Notes: a model not told the origin generated them from the sequence alone. 33,952 nucleotides of DNA from an uncultured Clostridia bacterium (GCA_958436475.1 CAUBKG010000018.1:1-33952); one strand, 5' to 3'. Numbered from the stretch's first letter, positions 13,196-22,200 are shown. A program made the numbers and translations.

Positions 13196-14290
13196 TTAGA
13201 CGTTGAAACGGAACAGGATGATATCCCCATCCTGTACCACATATTCCTTGCCTTCGCTCCTGACGAGGCCCTTTTCCTTCGCCGCCGCCATGGAGCCGCA
13301 GGCCATCAGGTCATCGTAAGCGACTACCTCGGCGCGGATGAAGCCGCGCTCGAAATCCGAATGGATCTTGCCCGCCGCGCCGGGAGCTTTTGTGCCGCGC
13401 GTGATGGTCCAGGCGCGCACCTCCGGCTTTCCGGCGGTGAGGTAGGAAATGAGGCCCAGAAGCGCATAGCTTTTCTGGATCAGCCGGTCGAGGCCCGATT
13501 CTGCAAGGCCGATGTCCGCAAGGAACATTTTGCGCTCCTCCGGCTCCATATTCCCGAGCTGCGCTTCGAATTCCGCCGAAATGGGGAGCACCTCGGCGCC
13601 CTCCGCTCCGGCGATCTCCTCCACCTTTTTATAATGCAGGTTCTGCTCGATGCCGCCCGAAAAATCCTCTTCGCTCACGTTGCAGGCGTAAATCACCGGC
13701 TTTAGGGAAAGCAGCGCCACCGAGCGGAGGATTTCGTCCTCTTCCTCGCTGCGCTCAATGGAGCGCGCGGGCTTACCTGCTTCCAAATGGGCGAGCAGGC
13801 GTTTTAAAAATTCCAGCTCGGAAGCATATTTTTTATCTGCCTTGAGCATTTTCATGGTTTTGTCTATCCGGCGCTCCACCATTTCCATATCGGAAAAAAT
13901 AAGCTCCAGGTTGATGGTCTCGATATCCCGCGCGGGGTCGATGCTGCCTTCCACATGGATGATATCATCGTTTTCAAAGCAGCGCACCACGTGGATGACC
14001 GCATCCACCTCGCGGATATGGGAAAGGAATTTATTGCCGAGCCCTTCGCCCTTGGAGGCTCCGCGCACGAGGCCGGCGATATCCACAAACTCGATGGAGG
14101 CGGGGGTGATTTTTTCCGGGTCGTACATTTCGGCAAGCTTATCCAGCCGTTTATCGGGCACGGCCACCACGCCCACGTTCGGCTCGATGGTGCAGAACGG
14201 GTAGTTGGCCGACTGCGCGCCGGCGTTGGTGATGGCGTTGAACAGGGTGCTTTTCCCAACGTTCGGAAGCCCCACGATTCCTAATTTCAT
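13196..14290 (-). CDS. ychF: Redox-regulated ATPase/GTPase YchF (OLA1 family)
   Basis: 364 aa, the family length. Seen: P-loop GLPNVGKSTLFNAIT near residue 6, the G2-G3 region with DIAGLVRGASKGEGLGNKFL, and a G4-like element (YACNVSEEDF) in place of the NKxD of classical G proteins, the NxxE variant that makes YchF prefer ATP. A coiled-coil segment (about 125-195) and a C-terminal TGS domain (AWTITRGTKAPGAAG, SDFERGFIRAEVV) follow. It binds ribosomes and acts in stress responses. The stop lies just after the foldback at 13060. Confidence 0.95.
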   Translation of the reverse strand: MKLGIVGLPNVGKSTLFNAITNAGAQSANYPFCTIEPNVGVVAVPDKRLDKLAEMYDPEKITPASIEFVDIAGLVRGASKGEGLGNKFLSHIREVDAVIHVVRCFENDDIIHVEGSIDPARDIETINLELIFSDMEMVERRIDKTMKMLKADKKYASELEFLKRLLAHLEAGKPARSIERSEEEDEILRSVALLSLKPVIYACNVSEEDFSGGIEQNLHYKKVEEIAGAEGAEVLPISAEFEAQLGNMEPEERKMFLADIGLAESGLDRLIQKSYALLGLISYLTAGKPEVRAWTITRGTKAPGAAGKIHSDFERGFIRAEVVAYDDLMACGSMAAAKEKGLVRSEGKEYVVQDGDIILFRFNV

Positions 14291-14438
14291 TTTACTCTTC
14301 CTTTACAGCGTACTTATTAAGCATCGGGCAGTGCGGGGGTAATTCATACTGCCGTGCGGCAGGGACCCGCGGCAAACCAAGAGCGGCGGGCTCCGAAAAA
14401 CGGCATCGTATTCTGACCCTTGCCGCCTAAACAGTATT

Positions 14439-14467
14439 ATTATATATGGACTTTATCCCCGGGGCAA
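14439..14467 (-). promoter_or_regulatory. Promoter of ychF
   Basis: Leftward TATAAT (14439-14444 on the + strand reads ATTATA) and TTGCCC (14462-14467) with 17-nt spacer. Starts about 150 bases upstream of the ychF ATG. Confidence 0.6.
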
Positions 14468-14497
14468 GTGCCGGGCAAAAAGTTTTTTCGCGCGATG

Positions 14498-14526
14498 TTG
14501 ACAAGGCCTCACGAACAGTGTATGAT
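14498..14526 (+). promoter_or_regulatory. Promoter of the ilv T-box operon
   Basis: Consensus TTGACA at 14498-14503, 17-nt spacer, TATGAT at 14521-14526. Transcription would begin at about 14533, at the start of the T-box leader. Confidence 0.88.
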
Positions 14527-14532
14527 AGGGAA

Positions 14533-14828
14533 AACAGCGTTGAGAGGGATAAGTAACGCTTGCCCGGGCTTTTCAGAGAGCTGCCGTTTTGGTGCAAGGC
14601 AGCAAAGCGCCGGAGGTTTGTGAAATCACCCTTGAGCTTTCAGCCGAACGGTTTTCCAGTAGGTTCGAACGGCGCGCTCCCCGTTACCGGAGCAGGCATT
14701 ACGGCGTTTTCCCGCCCGATGCTGTGAGAGGCCCTTAAAAAGGGCAAGAAGAGTGGTACCGCGGAGCTTTTGCCTTCGTCTCTTGAACCGGTTCGCTATG
14801 AGCCCGGGTGAGACGAGGGCTTTTTTTA
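14533..14828 (+). ncRNA. T-box riboswitch, apparent isoleucine specifier AUC
   Basis: Stem I carries the AGTA and CAGAGAG elements, a GGTGCAAGGCAGC distal part and a specifier side reading GTGAA-ATC-ACCCTTGAG; aligning it with known leaders places AUC at 14625-14627. The T-box sequence TGGTACCGCGG at 14754-14764 has the UGGU bulge expected to pair with the ACCA end of tRNA-Ile. The terminator pairs 14772-14782 with 14810-14820 and ends in seven Ts. Uncharged tRNA-Ile would favour read-through into ilvB. A 145-base gap with no recognised element follows before the ilvB start. The exact specifier needs a structure model. Confidence 0.88.
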
Positions 14829-14972
14829 TAGGTCTCCTGCGGCGGTCTGTAAAATTGCCCATGTTGCCCGCTGCACGGGCAGCGGACATAAAATCTCTGC
14901 GCGCGGCCTCGAAGAGTCCGCTCTGCATCCGCGCTGTTTCCGGCAGCGCTTTTCTCTCAGGGAGGTTATCGT

Positions 14973-16676
14973 ATGAACAAAACAGGTGCGGAAATTATTG
15001 TGGAATGCCTGCTCGAGCAGGGGGTGGATACCGTCTTCGGCTACCCCGGCGGCGCAGTCCTCCATATTTACGACGCCCTTTATCAATACCGTGACAAAAT
15101 AAAGCATGTGCTCACAGCCCACGAGCAGGGGGCTTCCCATGCGGCGGACGGCTACGCCCGCGCCTCCGGCAGGACCGGGGTGGTCATCGCCACCTCCGGT
15201 CCGGGGGCTACCAACCTCGTAACCGGACTTGCCACCGCCTACATGGATTCCGTGCCCCTCGTCGCCGTCACGGGCAATGTGGCCGTCCCCCTTTTGGGGC
15301 GGGACAGCTTTCAGGAGGTGGACATCACCGGTATCACCATGCCGGTGACCAAGCATAACTTTATTGTGAAGGACGTTTCCCATCTGGCGGAAACCCTGCG
15401 GGAAGCCTTCCGCATCGCGCAGTCCGGCCGGAAGGGGCCGGTGCTGGTGGACGTCCCGAAGGACGTGACCGCCGCCGTAACCGACTATGAGCGGGGCGCG
15501 CCTCTTCCCCTTTCCTCCGGCTATATCCCAGACGGCCCCCGCATCGCCCGGGCCTGCAATCTGCTGGCAGGCGCACGCCGGCCCCTCATTTACGCGGGCG
15601 GCGGGGTTATTTCCTCCGGCGCATCCGAAGAACTGCTCCGTGTTGCGGAAAAAGGGGATATTCCCGTGGCCTGTTCCCTGATGGGCCTCGGCTGCTTCCC
15701 CGGCGCCCATCCGAATTTTCTCGGTCTCATCGGCATGCACGGCACCTATGCTGCCAACCGCGCAGCGGCGGAATGCGATCTGCTTCTCGTGTGCGGCGCG
15801 CGCTTTTCCGACCGTGTAGCGGGCGACCGCGCCGGCTTTGCCCCCAACGCCAAGATCATCCATATCGATATCGACCCCGCGGAGTTCGATAAAAACGTGC
15901 GCACCGACCTTCGCATCGCGGCCGACCTTTCCACCACTCTTTCAATGCTGTGCGAAGGCCTTCCCGCCGCGAAGCGTCCTGAATGGGGCGGCATGCTGGC
16001 TGACTGGAAAAAGCAAACGGCGCAAAGGGGCAAAAATGAGGAATACCCAGACCCTATCGATATTATCCATGAAGCAGACGTGCAGACGAAGGGCTCCGCC
16101 ATCGTGGTGACGGACGTCGGCCAGCACCAGATGTGGGCGGCGCAGACCTGTTGCTTCAAGGAGCCCCGCACCTTTCTCACCTCCGGCGGGCTCGGCACCA
16201 TGGGCTTCGGGCTCGGCGCCGCCATCGGCGCGCAGATGGCCGGAACGGGCCGCCGCGTGATCCTCTTCACGGGGGACGGCAGCTTTCACATGAATTTAAA
16301 CGAAATCACCACCCTCGTTTCCTATTCGCTGCCCGTTACCGTGTTCGTGATGAACAACCAGGTGCTCGGCATGGTGCGCCAGTGGCAGAAGGTGTTTTAC
16401 GATGGGCGGTTTTCAGAAACCGACCCGCACCGCAAAACCGACTTTGTGAAGCTCGCCGGGGCGTTCGGCGCGAAGGGGCTCCGCATCAGCCGCCCGGAGG
16501 AAATAAAGGATACCGTGCGGGCGGCGCTGACGGAGCCCGGGCCCGTGATTGTGGACTGCCGCATTTCTCCCGACGCAAACGTGCTCCCCATGATCCCGCC
16601 CGGGGCCAATGTGGATAAAATCATGATGGATATGGATGACGAGGAGGTACCGGCATGGATACGAACCGCACCGTGA
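14973..16676 (+). CDS. ilvB: Acetolactate synthase, large catalytic subunit
   Basis: 567 aa. ThDP-dependent; condenses pyruvate with pyruvate or 2-ketobutyrate to give acetolactate or acetohydroxybutyrate. Seen: FGYPGGAVLHIYDAL near residue 20, the catalytic Glu in LTAHEQGASHAADGYARASG, RDSFQEVDITGITMPVTKHNF, the central FAD-like domain (GARFSDRVAGDR, HIDIDPAEFDKN), and the ThDP-binding GDGSFHMNLNEITTL with NNQVLGMVRQWQ. AGGGAGG precedes the ATG. First gene of a T-box operon with an apparent Ile specifier, so isoleucine supply is the likely demand. Overlaps ilvN. Confidence 0.96.
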   Translation: MNKTGAEIIVECLLEQGVDTVFGYPGGAVLHIYDALYQYRDKIKHVLTAHEQGASHAADGYARASGRTGVVIATSGPGATNLVTGLATAYMDSVPLVAVTGNVAVPLLGRDSFQEVDITGITMPVTKHNFIVKDVSHLAETLREAFRIAQSGRKGPVLVDVPKDVTAAVTDYERGAPLPLSSGYIPDGPRIARACNLLAGARRPLIYAGGGVISSGASEELLRVAEKGDIPVACSLMGLGCFPGAHPNFLGLIGMHGTYAANRAAAECDLLLVCGARFSDRVAGDRAGFAPNAKIIHIDIDPAEFDKNVRTDLRIAADLSTTLSMLCEGLPAAKRPEWGGMLADWKKQTAQRGKNEEYPDPIDIIHEADVQTKGSAIVVTDVGQHQMWAAQTCCFKEPRTFLTSGGLGTMGFGLGAAIGAQMAGTGRRVILFTGDGSFHMNLNEITTLVSYSLPVTVFVMNNQVLGMVRQWQKVFYDGRFSETDPHRKTDFVKLAGAFGAKGLRISRPEEIKDTVRAALTEPGPVIVDCRISPDANVLPMIPPGANVDKIMMDMDDEEVPAWIRTAP

Positions 16677-17167
16677 TTTCCGCGCTTGCAAACAACCATT
16701 CAGGCGTGCTGCTCCGGGTGGTGGGCCTGTTTGCCCGCCGCGGCTTCAATATTTCGAGCCTCACCGCCTGCGAGACCGAGATCCCCGGCATTTCGCGCAT
16801 GACCATCCAGGCGCAGGGGGACGAGCGCACCATGAAGCAGATCGCCCGCCAGCTCTACAAGCTGGAGGATATCAAAAAGGTGCTCCTCCTCGAGCCCGAA
16901 ATGGCCTGCTCCTGCGAGCTGCTGCTTGTGAAGGTGTGCTGCCATAAGTCTTCCCGCAGCCGCCTGCTGGAAATTTTACAGTCTTACGGTTCCTGCGTGC
17001 TGGACATTGCAGACGACTGCCTCACGCTCGAAAGCACCGGGCATCCCGATAAAATAGATTCGCTCATCGAAGAGCTGCGCCCCTTCCGCATTCTCGAAAT
17101 GGCCCGCACGGGGCTCACCGCTCTGGAGCGCGGCGGAGGCACCATCCATTCGGAAGATTTTGCTTAA
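16655..17167 (+). CDS. ilvN: Acetolactate synthase, small regulatory subunit
   Basis: 170 aa, the length of the bacterial IlvH/IlvN form. An N-terminal ACT domain (about 4-75: HSGVLLRVVGLFARRGFNISSL, ISRMTIQAQGDERTMKQI) binds valine or isoleucine for feedback control. A second, ferredoxin-like domain follows (about 85-158: CELLLVKVCCHKSSRSRLLEI). Overlaps ilvB by 22 bases, with GAGGAGG before the ATG, so tight coupling and fixed stoichiometry are likely. Confidence 0.94.
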   Translation: MDTNRTVISALANNHSGVLLRVVGLFARRGFNISSLTACETEIPGISRMTIQAQGDERTMKQIARQLYKLEDIKKVLLLEPEMACSCELLLVKVCCHKSSRSRLLEILQSYGSCVLDIADDCLTLESTGHPDKIDSLIEELRPFRILEMARTGLTALERGGGTIHSEDFA

Positions 17168-17198
17168 AGCAGGGCTCACACGAAACGGGGGTTAGACT

Positions 17199-18767
17199 AT
17201 GCGAACCATTGAAATATTCGATTCCACCCTGCGGGACGGCGCGCAGGGCGAGGGCATCTCCTTCTCCGTGCAGGACCGCCTGAACATCGTGCGGGTGCTC
17301 GATTCCCTCGGGGTGGCTTACATCGAGGCGGGCAACCCCGGCTCCAATCCAAAGGAACTGGAATTCTTCCGGGAGGCTTCCTCCCTCGCCCTGCACCACG
17401 CCGAGCTTGTGGCCTTCGGCCCCACCCGGCGCAAAAACATTTCCGCACAAGAGGATAAAAACGTGCAGGCGCTGCTGAACGCAGGCACCAAAACCGTGGC
17501 GGTCTTCGGCAAGTGCTGGGACCTGCACGCTGTCAAAATCCTCCGCACCACACTCGAAGAAAACCTCAATATGATCCGGGATACCTGCCGGTTCCTTTCA
17601 GAACAGGGCAAACGGGTGATTTTCGACGCCGAGCATTTTTTTGACGGCCGGCAGCACAACGCCGCCTACGCCATGCAGGCGCTGTCCGCCGCGGCGGAGG
17701 GAGGGGCCTCGTGCCTGACTCTTTGCGATACGAACGGCGGCGCCTTTCCGGACGAGGTGGAGGCAGTGGTGGCAGCCGTGTGCGAAGCGTTCCCGGGGCT
17801 CACCGTGGGCATCCACTGCCATAACGACGGCGGCATGGCGGCGGCAAGCTCCGTTCTCGCGGTGAAGGCGGGCGCAGGGCAGGTGCAGGGCACCTTCTTG
17901 GGCTTTGGCGAGCGCTGCGGCAACACGAGCCTAGCCACTGTGATCCCCACCCTCCAGCTCAAGCGCGGCTGCCGGTGCATCCCGCCCGAAAGCCTTTCCG
18001 GGCTCACCGCCGCGGCGCGCGAAATCGCCGAGATTTCCAACACCTCGGTCAAAAAGAACGAGCCATATATCGGCAGCAGCGCCTTTGCTCACAAGGCCGG
18101 CATGCATGCGGACGGCGTGCTCAAAGATTCCCGCTCCTTTGAGCACATCGACCCGGAACTCGTGGGAAACGAGCGCCGCTTCCTCATCTCCGAAATCAGC
18201 GGGCGGGGCGCGGTCTTAAAGAAAATCCACAAGATTTTTCCACAGCTCCGGAAGGATTCCCCCGAGCTCACGCTTATTTTGAGCGAGCTCAAGAGGCTCG
18301 AGGGAAGCGGCTACCAGTTCGAGGGCGCGGAAGCGAGCCTCGAGCTCCTCTGCCGCCGCCTGCTTGGGGGCTACGCTCCCTTCTTCGAGCTCATCAGCTA
18401 TAAAACGCTCGGCGAGCTGCCGCACGAGGGCAAATCCTCCACCGCCACCCTGAAGGTGCGCGTGGGGGATAAGGTGAAGGTTTCCGCCGCCGAGGGGGAC
18501 GGCCCCATCAACGCGCTCGACCGGGCCCTTCGCGAATCGCTCTGTGAATTTTATCCGGTGCTCGAAAGCGTGCACCTGATCGACTACAAGGTCCGCGTGA
18601 TGGATCCGTCCGACGCGACCGCGGCCACCGTGCGCGTCCTCATCACCTCGACCGACGGTGCGCACGTCTGGTCCACGGTCGGCCTCTCGTCCGATATCAT
18701 CGAGGCCAGCTGGCGGGCGCTGGTGGATTCCATCGAATACCGCCTTATCAAAGGCGCAGGCGTGTGA
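17199..18767 (+). CDS. cimA: (R)-citramalate synthase
   Basis: Condenses pyruvate with acetyl-CoA to citramalate, entry to isoleucine without threonine. 522 aa, near the length of the CimA family (LeuA about 510). Opening motif STLRDGAQGEGISFSVQDRL and YIEAGNPGSNPKELEFF are of the citramalate-synthase family, not of 2-isopropylmalate synthase; EHFFDGRQHNAAYAMQAL, LCDTNGGAFP and GIHCHNDGGMA (metal-binding HxH) support this. A C-terminal allosteric domain (about 395-515) is present. It lies between ilvN and leuC, 31 bases after ilvN. No leuA or leuB is in the window. An isopropylmalate synthase role is less likely. Confidence 0.9.
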   Translation: MRTIEIFDSTLRDGAQGEGISFSVQDRLNIVRVLDSLGVAYIEAGNPGSNPKELEFFREASSLALHHAELVAFGPTRRKNISAQEDKNVQALLNAGTKTVAVFGKCWDLHAVKILRTTLEENLNMIRDTCRFLSEQGKRVIFDAEHFFDGRQHNAAYAMQALSAAAEGGASCLTLCDTNGGAFPDEVEAVVAAVCEAFPGLTVGIHCHNDGGMAAASSVLAVKAGAGQVQGTFLGFGERCGNTSLATVIPTLQLKRGCRCIPPESLSGLTAAAREIAEISNTSVKKNEPYIGSSAFAHKAGMHADGVLKDSRSFEHIDPELVGNERRFLISEISGRGAVLKKIHKIFPQLRKDSPELTLILSELKRLEGSGYQFEGAEASLELLCRRLLGGYAPFFELISYKTLGELPHEGKSSTATLKVRVGDKVKVSAAEGDGPINALDRALRESLCEFYPVLESVHLIDYKVRVMDPSDATAATVRVLITSTDGAHVWSTVGLSSDIIEASWRALVDSIEYRLIKGAGV

Positions 18768-18834
18768 TATACTTTTTTCAGAAGCTGTAACAGGAATCAG
18801 GATAGATAGAACCATTCAAAAGGAGGCTTTCTCT

Positions 18835-20094
18835 ATGGGAATGACAATGACGCAGAAAATCCTCGCCTTTCACGCCGGGCTCGCCGAAGTCAAGGCCGGG
18901 CAGCTGATCGAAGCAAAGCTCGATATGGTGCTCGGGAACGATATCACCTCTCCCGTCGCCATCAACGAATTTGAAAAAAGCGGCGCTTCGAAGGTGTTTG
19001 ACCGCGACCGCATCTCCCTCGTGATGGACCACTTCACCCCCAATAAGGATATCAAGGCGGCGGAGCAGTGCAAAAAAGTACGCGCCTTTGCCGGAAAATA
19101 CGATATCACCCATTATTACGACGTGGGGGAAATGGGCGTAGAGCACGCGCTGCTTCCGGAACAGGGCATCGTCGGCCCCGGGGACTGCATCATCGGAGCG
19201 GACAGCCACACCTGCACCTACGGCGCGCTAGGCGCGTTTTCCACGGGCGTCGGCTCCACCGACCTCGCCGCCGGCATGGCGACCGGCACGGCCTGGTTCA
19301 AGGTGCCCTCCGCCATCCGGGTGGAAATCACCGGCAGCCTACCGCAGTACGTCAGCGGGAAAGACGTGATTCTCCACCTCATCGGCAAAATCGGCGTGGA
19401 CGGCGCTCTCTACCGTTCGCTCGAATTCACGGGAAGCGGCCTCCGAAGCCTTTCGATGGACGACCGCCTCTGCATGGCAAACATGGCCATTGAGGCGGGC
19501 GCGAAAAACGGCATCTTCCCTGTGGATAATGTGACCCTCGCCTATAGTAAGGACCGCTTCGGGCGGGAAACACGCGTCTTCGAAGCCGACCCGGACGCGG
19601 AATACGACGAGACCGTTTCCATCGACCTTGGCACCCTTCGCCCAACGGTCGCCTTCCCCCACCTGCCCGAAAACACGAGAACCATCGAGGAAGCGGGCGA
19701 TGTGGCAATCGACCAGGTCGTGATCGGCTCCTGCACCAACGGGCGCATGGAGGATATGCGCGCCGCAGCAGCTATCCTCAAGGGCCGCCATGTGAAAAAG
19801 GGCGTGCGTGCGATCGTGATCCCCGCCACCCAGCAGATCTATCTCGAGGCGATGAAGGAGGGCCTTCTTGAAATCTTCATTCACGCCGGGGCCGTCGTTT
19901 CCACCCCCACCTGCGGCCCCTGCCTCGGCGGGCATATGGGCATCCTCGCCGCGGGAGAACGCGCTGTGTCTACCACCAACCGCAATTTCGTGGGGCGCAT
20001 GGGCCATGTGGATTCCGAGGTTTACTTAGCCAGCCCCGCCGTGGCGGCGGCCAGCGCCGTGACCGGCCGGCTCACCGACCCGGCCACTTTATAA
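18835..20094 (+). CDS. leuC: 3-isopropylmalate/citramalate dehydratase, large subunit (archaeal-type)
   Basis: 419 aa, the length of the HACN/archaeal-type large subunit rather than the 466-aa E. coli form. Aconitase-family [4Fe-4S] isomerase: here probably citramalate to methylmalate, and also isopropylmalate. Seen: GADSHTCTYGALGAFSTGVGS with a cluster Cys, VIGSCTNGR and CGPCLGG with the other cluster Cys residues. The ATG at 18835 has AAAAGGAGG eight bases upstream; a reading from 18658 would overlap cimA by 110 bases and lacks a site. It works with LeuD. Confidence 0.93.
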   Translation: MGMTMTQKILAFHAGLAEVKAGQLIEAKLDMVLGNDITSPVAINEFEKSGASKVFDRDRISLVMDHFTPNKDIKAAEQCKKVRAFAGKYDITHYYDVGEMGVEHALLPEQGIVGPGDCIIGADSHTCTYGALGAFSTGVGSTDLAAGMATGTAWFKVPSAIRVEITGSLPQYVSGKDVILHLIGKIGVDGALYRSLEFTGSGLRSLSMDDRLCMANMAIEAGAKNGIFPVDNVTLAYSKDRFGRETRVFEADPDAEYDETVSIDLGTLRPTVAFPHLPENTRTIEEAGDVAIDQVVIGSCTNGRMEDMRAAAAILKGRHVKKGVRAIVIPATQQIYLEAMKEGLLEIFIHAGAVVSTPTCGPCLGGHMGILAAGERAVSTTNRNFVGRMGHVDSEVYLASPAVAAASAVTGRLTDPATL

Positions 20095-20116
20095 AGACAG
20101 GAGGATTTCACGCATC

Positions 20117-20605
20117 ATGAAAGCACAGGGGTTCGTACATAAATACGGCAGCAACGTGGATACGGACGTCATCATTCCCGCCCGTTACCTGAACACCTCC
20201 GTACATTCGGAGCTCGCCGCCCACTGCATGGAGGATATCGACAGGGATTTTGTCCATAATGTAAAGGAAGGCGACATCATCGTGGCCGATAAAAACTTCG
20301 GCTGCGGCTCCTCGCGCGAGCACGCTCCCATCGCCATCAAGGCAAGCGGCATTTCCTGCGTGATCGCCGCGAGCTTTGCCCGCATCTTTTACCGTAACGC
20401 CATCAATATCGGCCTTGCCATCCTCGAATGCCCCGAAGCGAGCGGCGATATCCAAAACGGCGAGGAAGTGAGCGTGGATTTCGATACCGGCGTGATCACA
20501 AACCTCACCACCGGCAAGACCTACAAAGCGCAGCCCTTCCCCCCCTTCATCCAAAACATCATCCAAAAGGGCGGCCTGCTGAATTCCATTTCAGACAGGC
20601 TCTGA
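20117..20605 (+). CDS. leuD: 3-isopropylmalate/citramalate dehydratase, small subunit
   Basis: 162 aa swivelling-domain subunit. Seen: VDTDVIIPARYLNTS and the substrate-binding FGCGSSREHAPIAIKASG, ending NIIQKGGLLNSI. These are the motifs of the archaeal-type small subunit (about 160 aa) and match the short LeuC. Starts 22 bases after leuC, with AGGAGG nearby. Confidence 0.94.
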   Translation: MKAQGFVHKYGSNVDTDVIIPARYLNTSVHSELAAHCMEDIDRDFVHNVKEGDIIVADKNFGCGSSREHAPIAIKASGISCVIAASFARIFYRNAINIGLAILECPEASGDIQNGEEVSVDFDTGVITNLTTGKTYKAQPFPPFIQNIIQKGGLLNSISDRL

Positions 20606-20636
20606 CCCAGAAATAAATAATAAAGGAGAGCGTATT

Positions 20637-21008
20637 ATGACATCTGCAAGATTTTACTGGTGCCCCGTCTGCAAAAACATCGTGGGCCTCATCCATGGAG
20701 ACGGCTCCAAACTCGAGTGCTGCGGCAAGCCCATGCAGGAAATGAAGGCAAATGTGACCGACGCCGCCGCGGAAAAGCACGTGCCGGTAGTGGAAAAAAC
20801 GGAAGAGGGCATCCGCGTGAGCGTGGGCAGCACCATGCACCCCATGACCGAGGAGCATTCCATCGAATGGATTTACGTTGCATCCGACGACCGCGGCTGC
20901 CGCGTGCAGCTGGAAGCCGGAAAGCCCCCCGTGGCGGACTTTCCCGGCGTGAAGGAGCCGATCGAAGTGTTTGCTTACTGCAACCTCCACGGCCTCTGGA
21001 AGGCATAA
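20637..21008 (+). CDS. dfx: Desulfoferrodoxin (superoxide reductase)
   Basis: 123 aa. Cytoplasmic superoxide reductase of anaerobes: reduces superoxide to hydrogen peroxide. Seen: an N-terminal desulforedoxin-like iron site with Cys at about 9, 12, 28 and 29 (FYWCPVCKN, ECCGKPM) and the catalytic centre II ligands EKHVP (His 48), MHPMTEEHSIEW (His 68 and 74) and CNLHGLWKA (Cys 115, His 118). Both centres are complete, so it is the two-iron form. It follows leuD by 31 bases with GGAGAG before the ATG and no terminator between. It may thus be co-expressed with the oxygen-sensitive LeuC cluster, which is inference. Confidence 0.93.
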   Translation: MTSARFYWCPVCKNIVGLIHGDGSKLECCGKPMQEMKANVTDAAAEKHVPVVEKTEEGIRVSVGSTMHPMTEEHSIEWIYVASDDRGCRVQLEAGKPPVADFPGVKEPIEVFAYCNLHGLWKA

Positions 21009-21023
21009 AAACAAGAGTTAAGA

Positions 21024-21070
21024 ACCGGCAGGGCATAAGGGCTACAGGCGCCCTCCTGCCGGTCTTCCTT
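21024..21070 (+). terminator. Terminator of the ilv-cim-leu-dfx operon
   Basis: ACCGGCAGG (21024-21032) pairs with CCTGCCGGT (21055-21063), then CTTCCTTTTT. Confidence 0.8.
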
Positions 21071-21148
21071 TTTCCCAGCCGCGGGAACAGACCGGAAAAC
21101 GGCGGAAGGGCTGTAATCAGATAGAGATATCGTTTGGAGGAACACCGG

Positions 21149-21418
21149 GTGAATAAAACGCTTTATGAATTCGATGCGGAGATCAAAAAGGTGCCGGAGA
21201 TCGACGGCGCATATATCGAAATCCCCTTCGATGTGAAGGCCGAATTCGGCAGAGGGCGCGTGAAGGTGCTCGCCACGTTTGACGGCGTGGAATATGCCGG
21301 CAGCCTCGTCCGCATGAAAATGCCCTGCCATATTTTAGGGGTGCGCAAGGATATCCGCGCCGCCATCGGCAAGCAGCCGGGAAGCTTTGTGCACGTTACC
21401 CTGCGTGAGCGGGAATAA
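21149..21418 (+). CDS. DUF1905-like small protein
   Basis: 89 aa. The GTG at 21149 is preceded by TTTGGAGG at eight bases, so it is preferred over a TTG five codons earlier that overlaps the site. Pattern FDAEIKKV...GAYIEIPFDVKAEFGRGRVKVLATFDGVEYAGSL...HILGVRKDIRAAIG matches the small beta-barrel DUF1905 proteins (family recall). Cytoplasmic; function unknown. Stands alone before the GyrI-like gene. Confidence 0.82.
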   Translation: MNKTLYEFDAEIKKVPEIDGAYIEIPFDVKAEFGRGRVKVLATFDGVEYAGSLVRMKMPCHILGVRKDIRAAIGKQPGSFVHVTLRERE

Positions 21419-21558
21419 GAATTTTGAAGCATCCTCCGCTTTGGAACATGCTTTTTCTTGTTTTGCTCCGTGATTGCTTATGATACTGGCTTCATGCCCC
21501 CACGCCGCAAAGCCGCGGGGCGTGCATGGTATCGCTGAAACGAAAGGGATGTGAGCCT

Positions 21559-22197
21559 ATGGCGTTTGATTACAAAAAGGAATACAAGGAATTTTACCTG
21601 CCGAAAAACGAGCCGCAGATCATCCGCATTCCCTCCATGAATTTTCTTGCCGTGAGAGGGTCCGGCAACCCGAACGAGGAAGCGGGCGATTACAAAAAGG
21701 CCATAGAGATTCTTTATTCCCTTGCCTTCACCATCAAGATGAGCCATAAGGGGAGCCACAAGATAGACGGGTATTTTGAATACGTGGTGCCGCCGCTGGA
21801 GGGCTTCTGGTGGATGGAGGGCACAGCCGGCGTGGATTACAGCCGGAAAGAGGATTTCAATTGGATTTCGCTCATCCGCCTGCCGGACTTCGTGAAAAAG
21901 ACGGATTTTAGCTGGGCCGTGGAAGAAGCCGCCCGGAAGAAGAAAACGGATTTTTCCAAGGCGGAATTTTTAACATACGAAGAGGGCCTCTGCGTGCAGT
22001 GCATGCATATCGGGCCCTATGACGACGAGCCCGCAACCATCCGGCTGATGGATGAATTTGCAGAGCGAAACGGCTACGCGCTCGATATCACAGCCGAGCG
22101 GCATCACCATGAAATATATTTGACCGACGCGCGCCGGTGCGACCCGGCCCGGCTCAAAACGGTGATCCGCCACCCGGTGAAGCCCAAGGGGGAGTAA
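21559..22197 (+). CDS. GyrI-like small-molecule-binding protein
   Basis: 212 aa. The start at 21559 is chosen because AAAGGGATG lies about nine bases before; a further ATG at 21526 has no site. A cytoplasmic GyrI-like fold (EPQIIRIPSMNFLAVRGSG, then VQCMHIGPYDDEPATIRLMDEF and a final HHEIYLTDAR). Such proteins bind hydrophobic small molecules, some acting as drug sensors; no DNA-binding domain is fused. Specific role unknown. Gene end is followed by the repeat block at 22201. Confidence 0.85.
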   Translation: MAFDYKKEYKEFYLPKNEPQIIRIPSMNFLAVRGSGNPNEEAGDYKKAIEILYSLAFTIKMSHKGSHKIDGYFEYVVPPLEGFWWMEGTAGVDYSRKEDFNWISLIRLPDFVKKTDFSWAVEEAARKKKTDFSKAEFLTYEEGLCVQCMHIGPYDDEPATIRLMDEFAERNGYALDITAERHHHEIYLTDARRCDPARLKTVIRHPVKPKGE

Positions 22198-22200
22198 GCC

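Noticed and set aside
14826..15863. 345-residue leftward frame antisense to ilvB
   Set aside because: Shadow of the strongly conserved ilvB; Gly/His/Ala-rich, and it would start inside the sense gene.
17199..18767. 2-isopropylmalate synthase (LeuA)
   Set aside because: The opening motif GAQGEGISFS and AGNPGSNPKE are of the citramalate-synthase group; an Ile-type T-box supports this.
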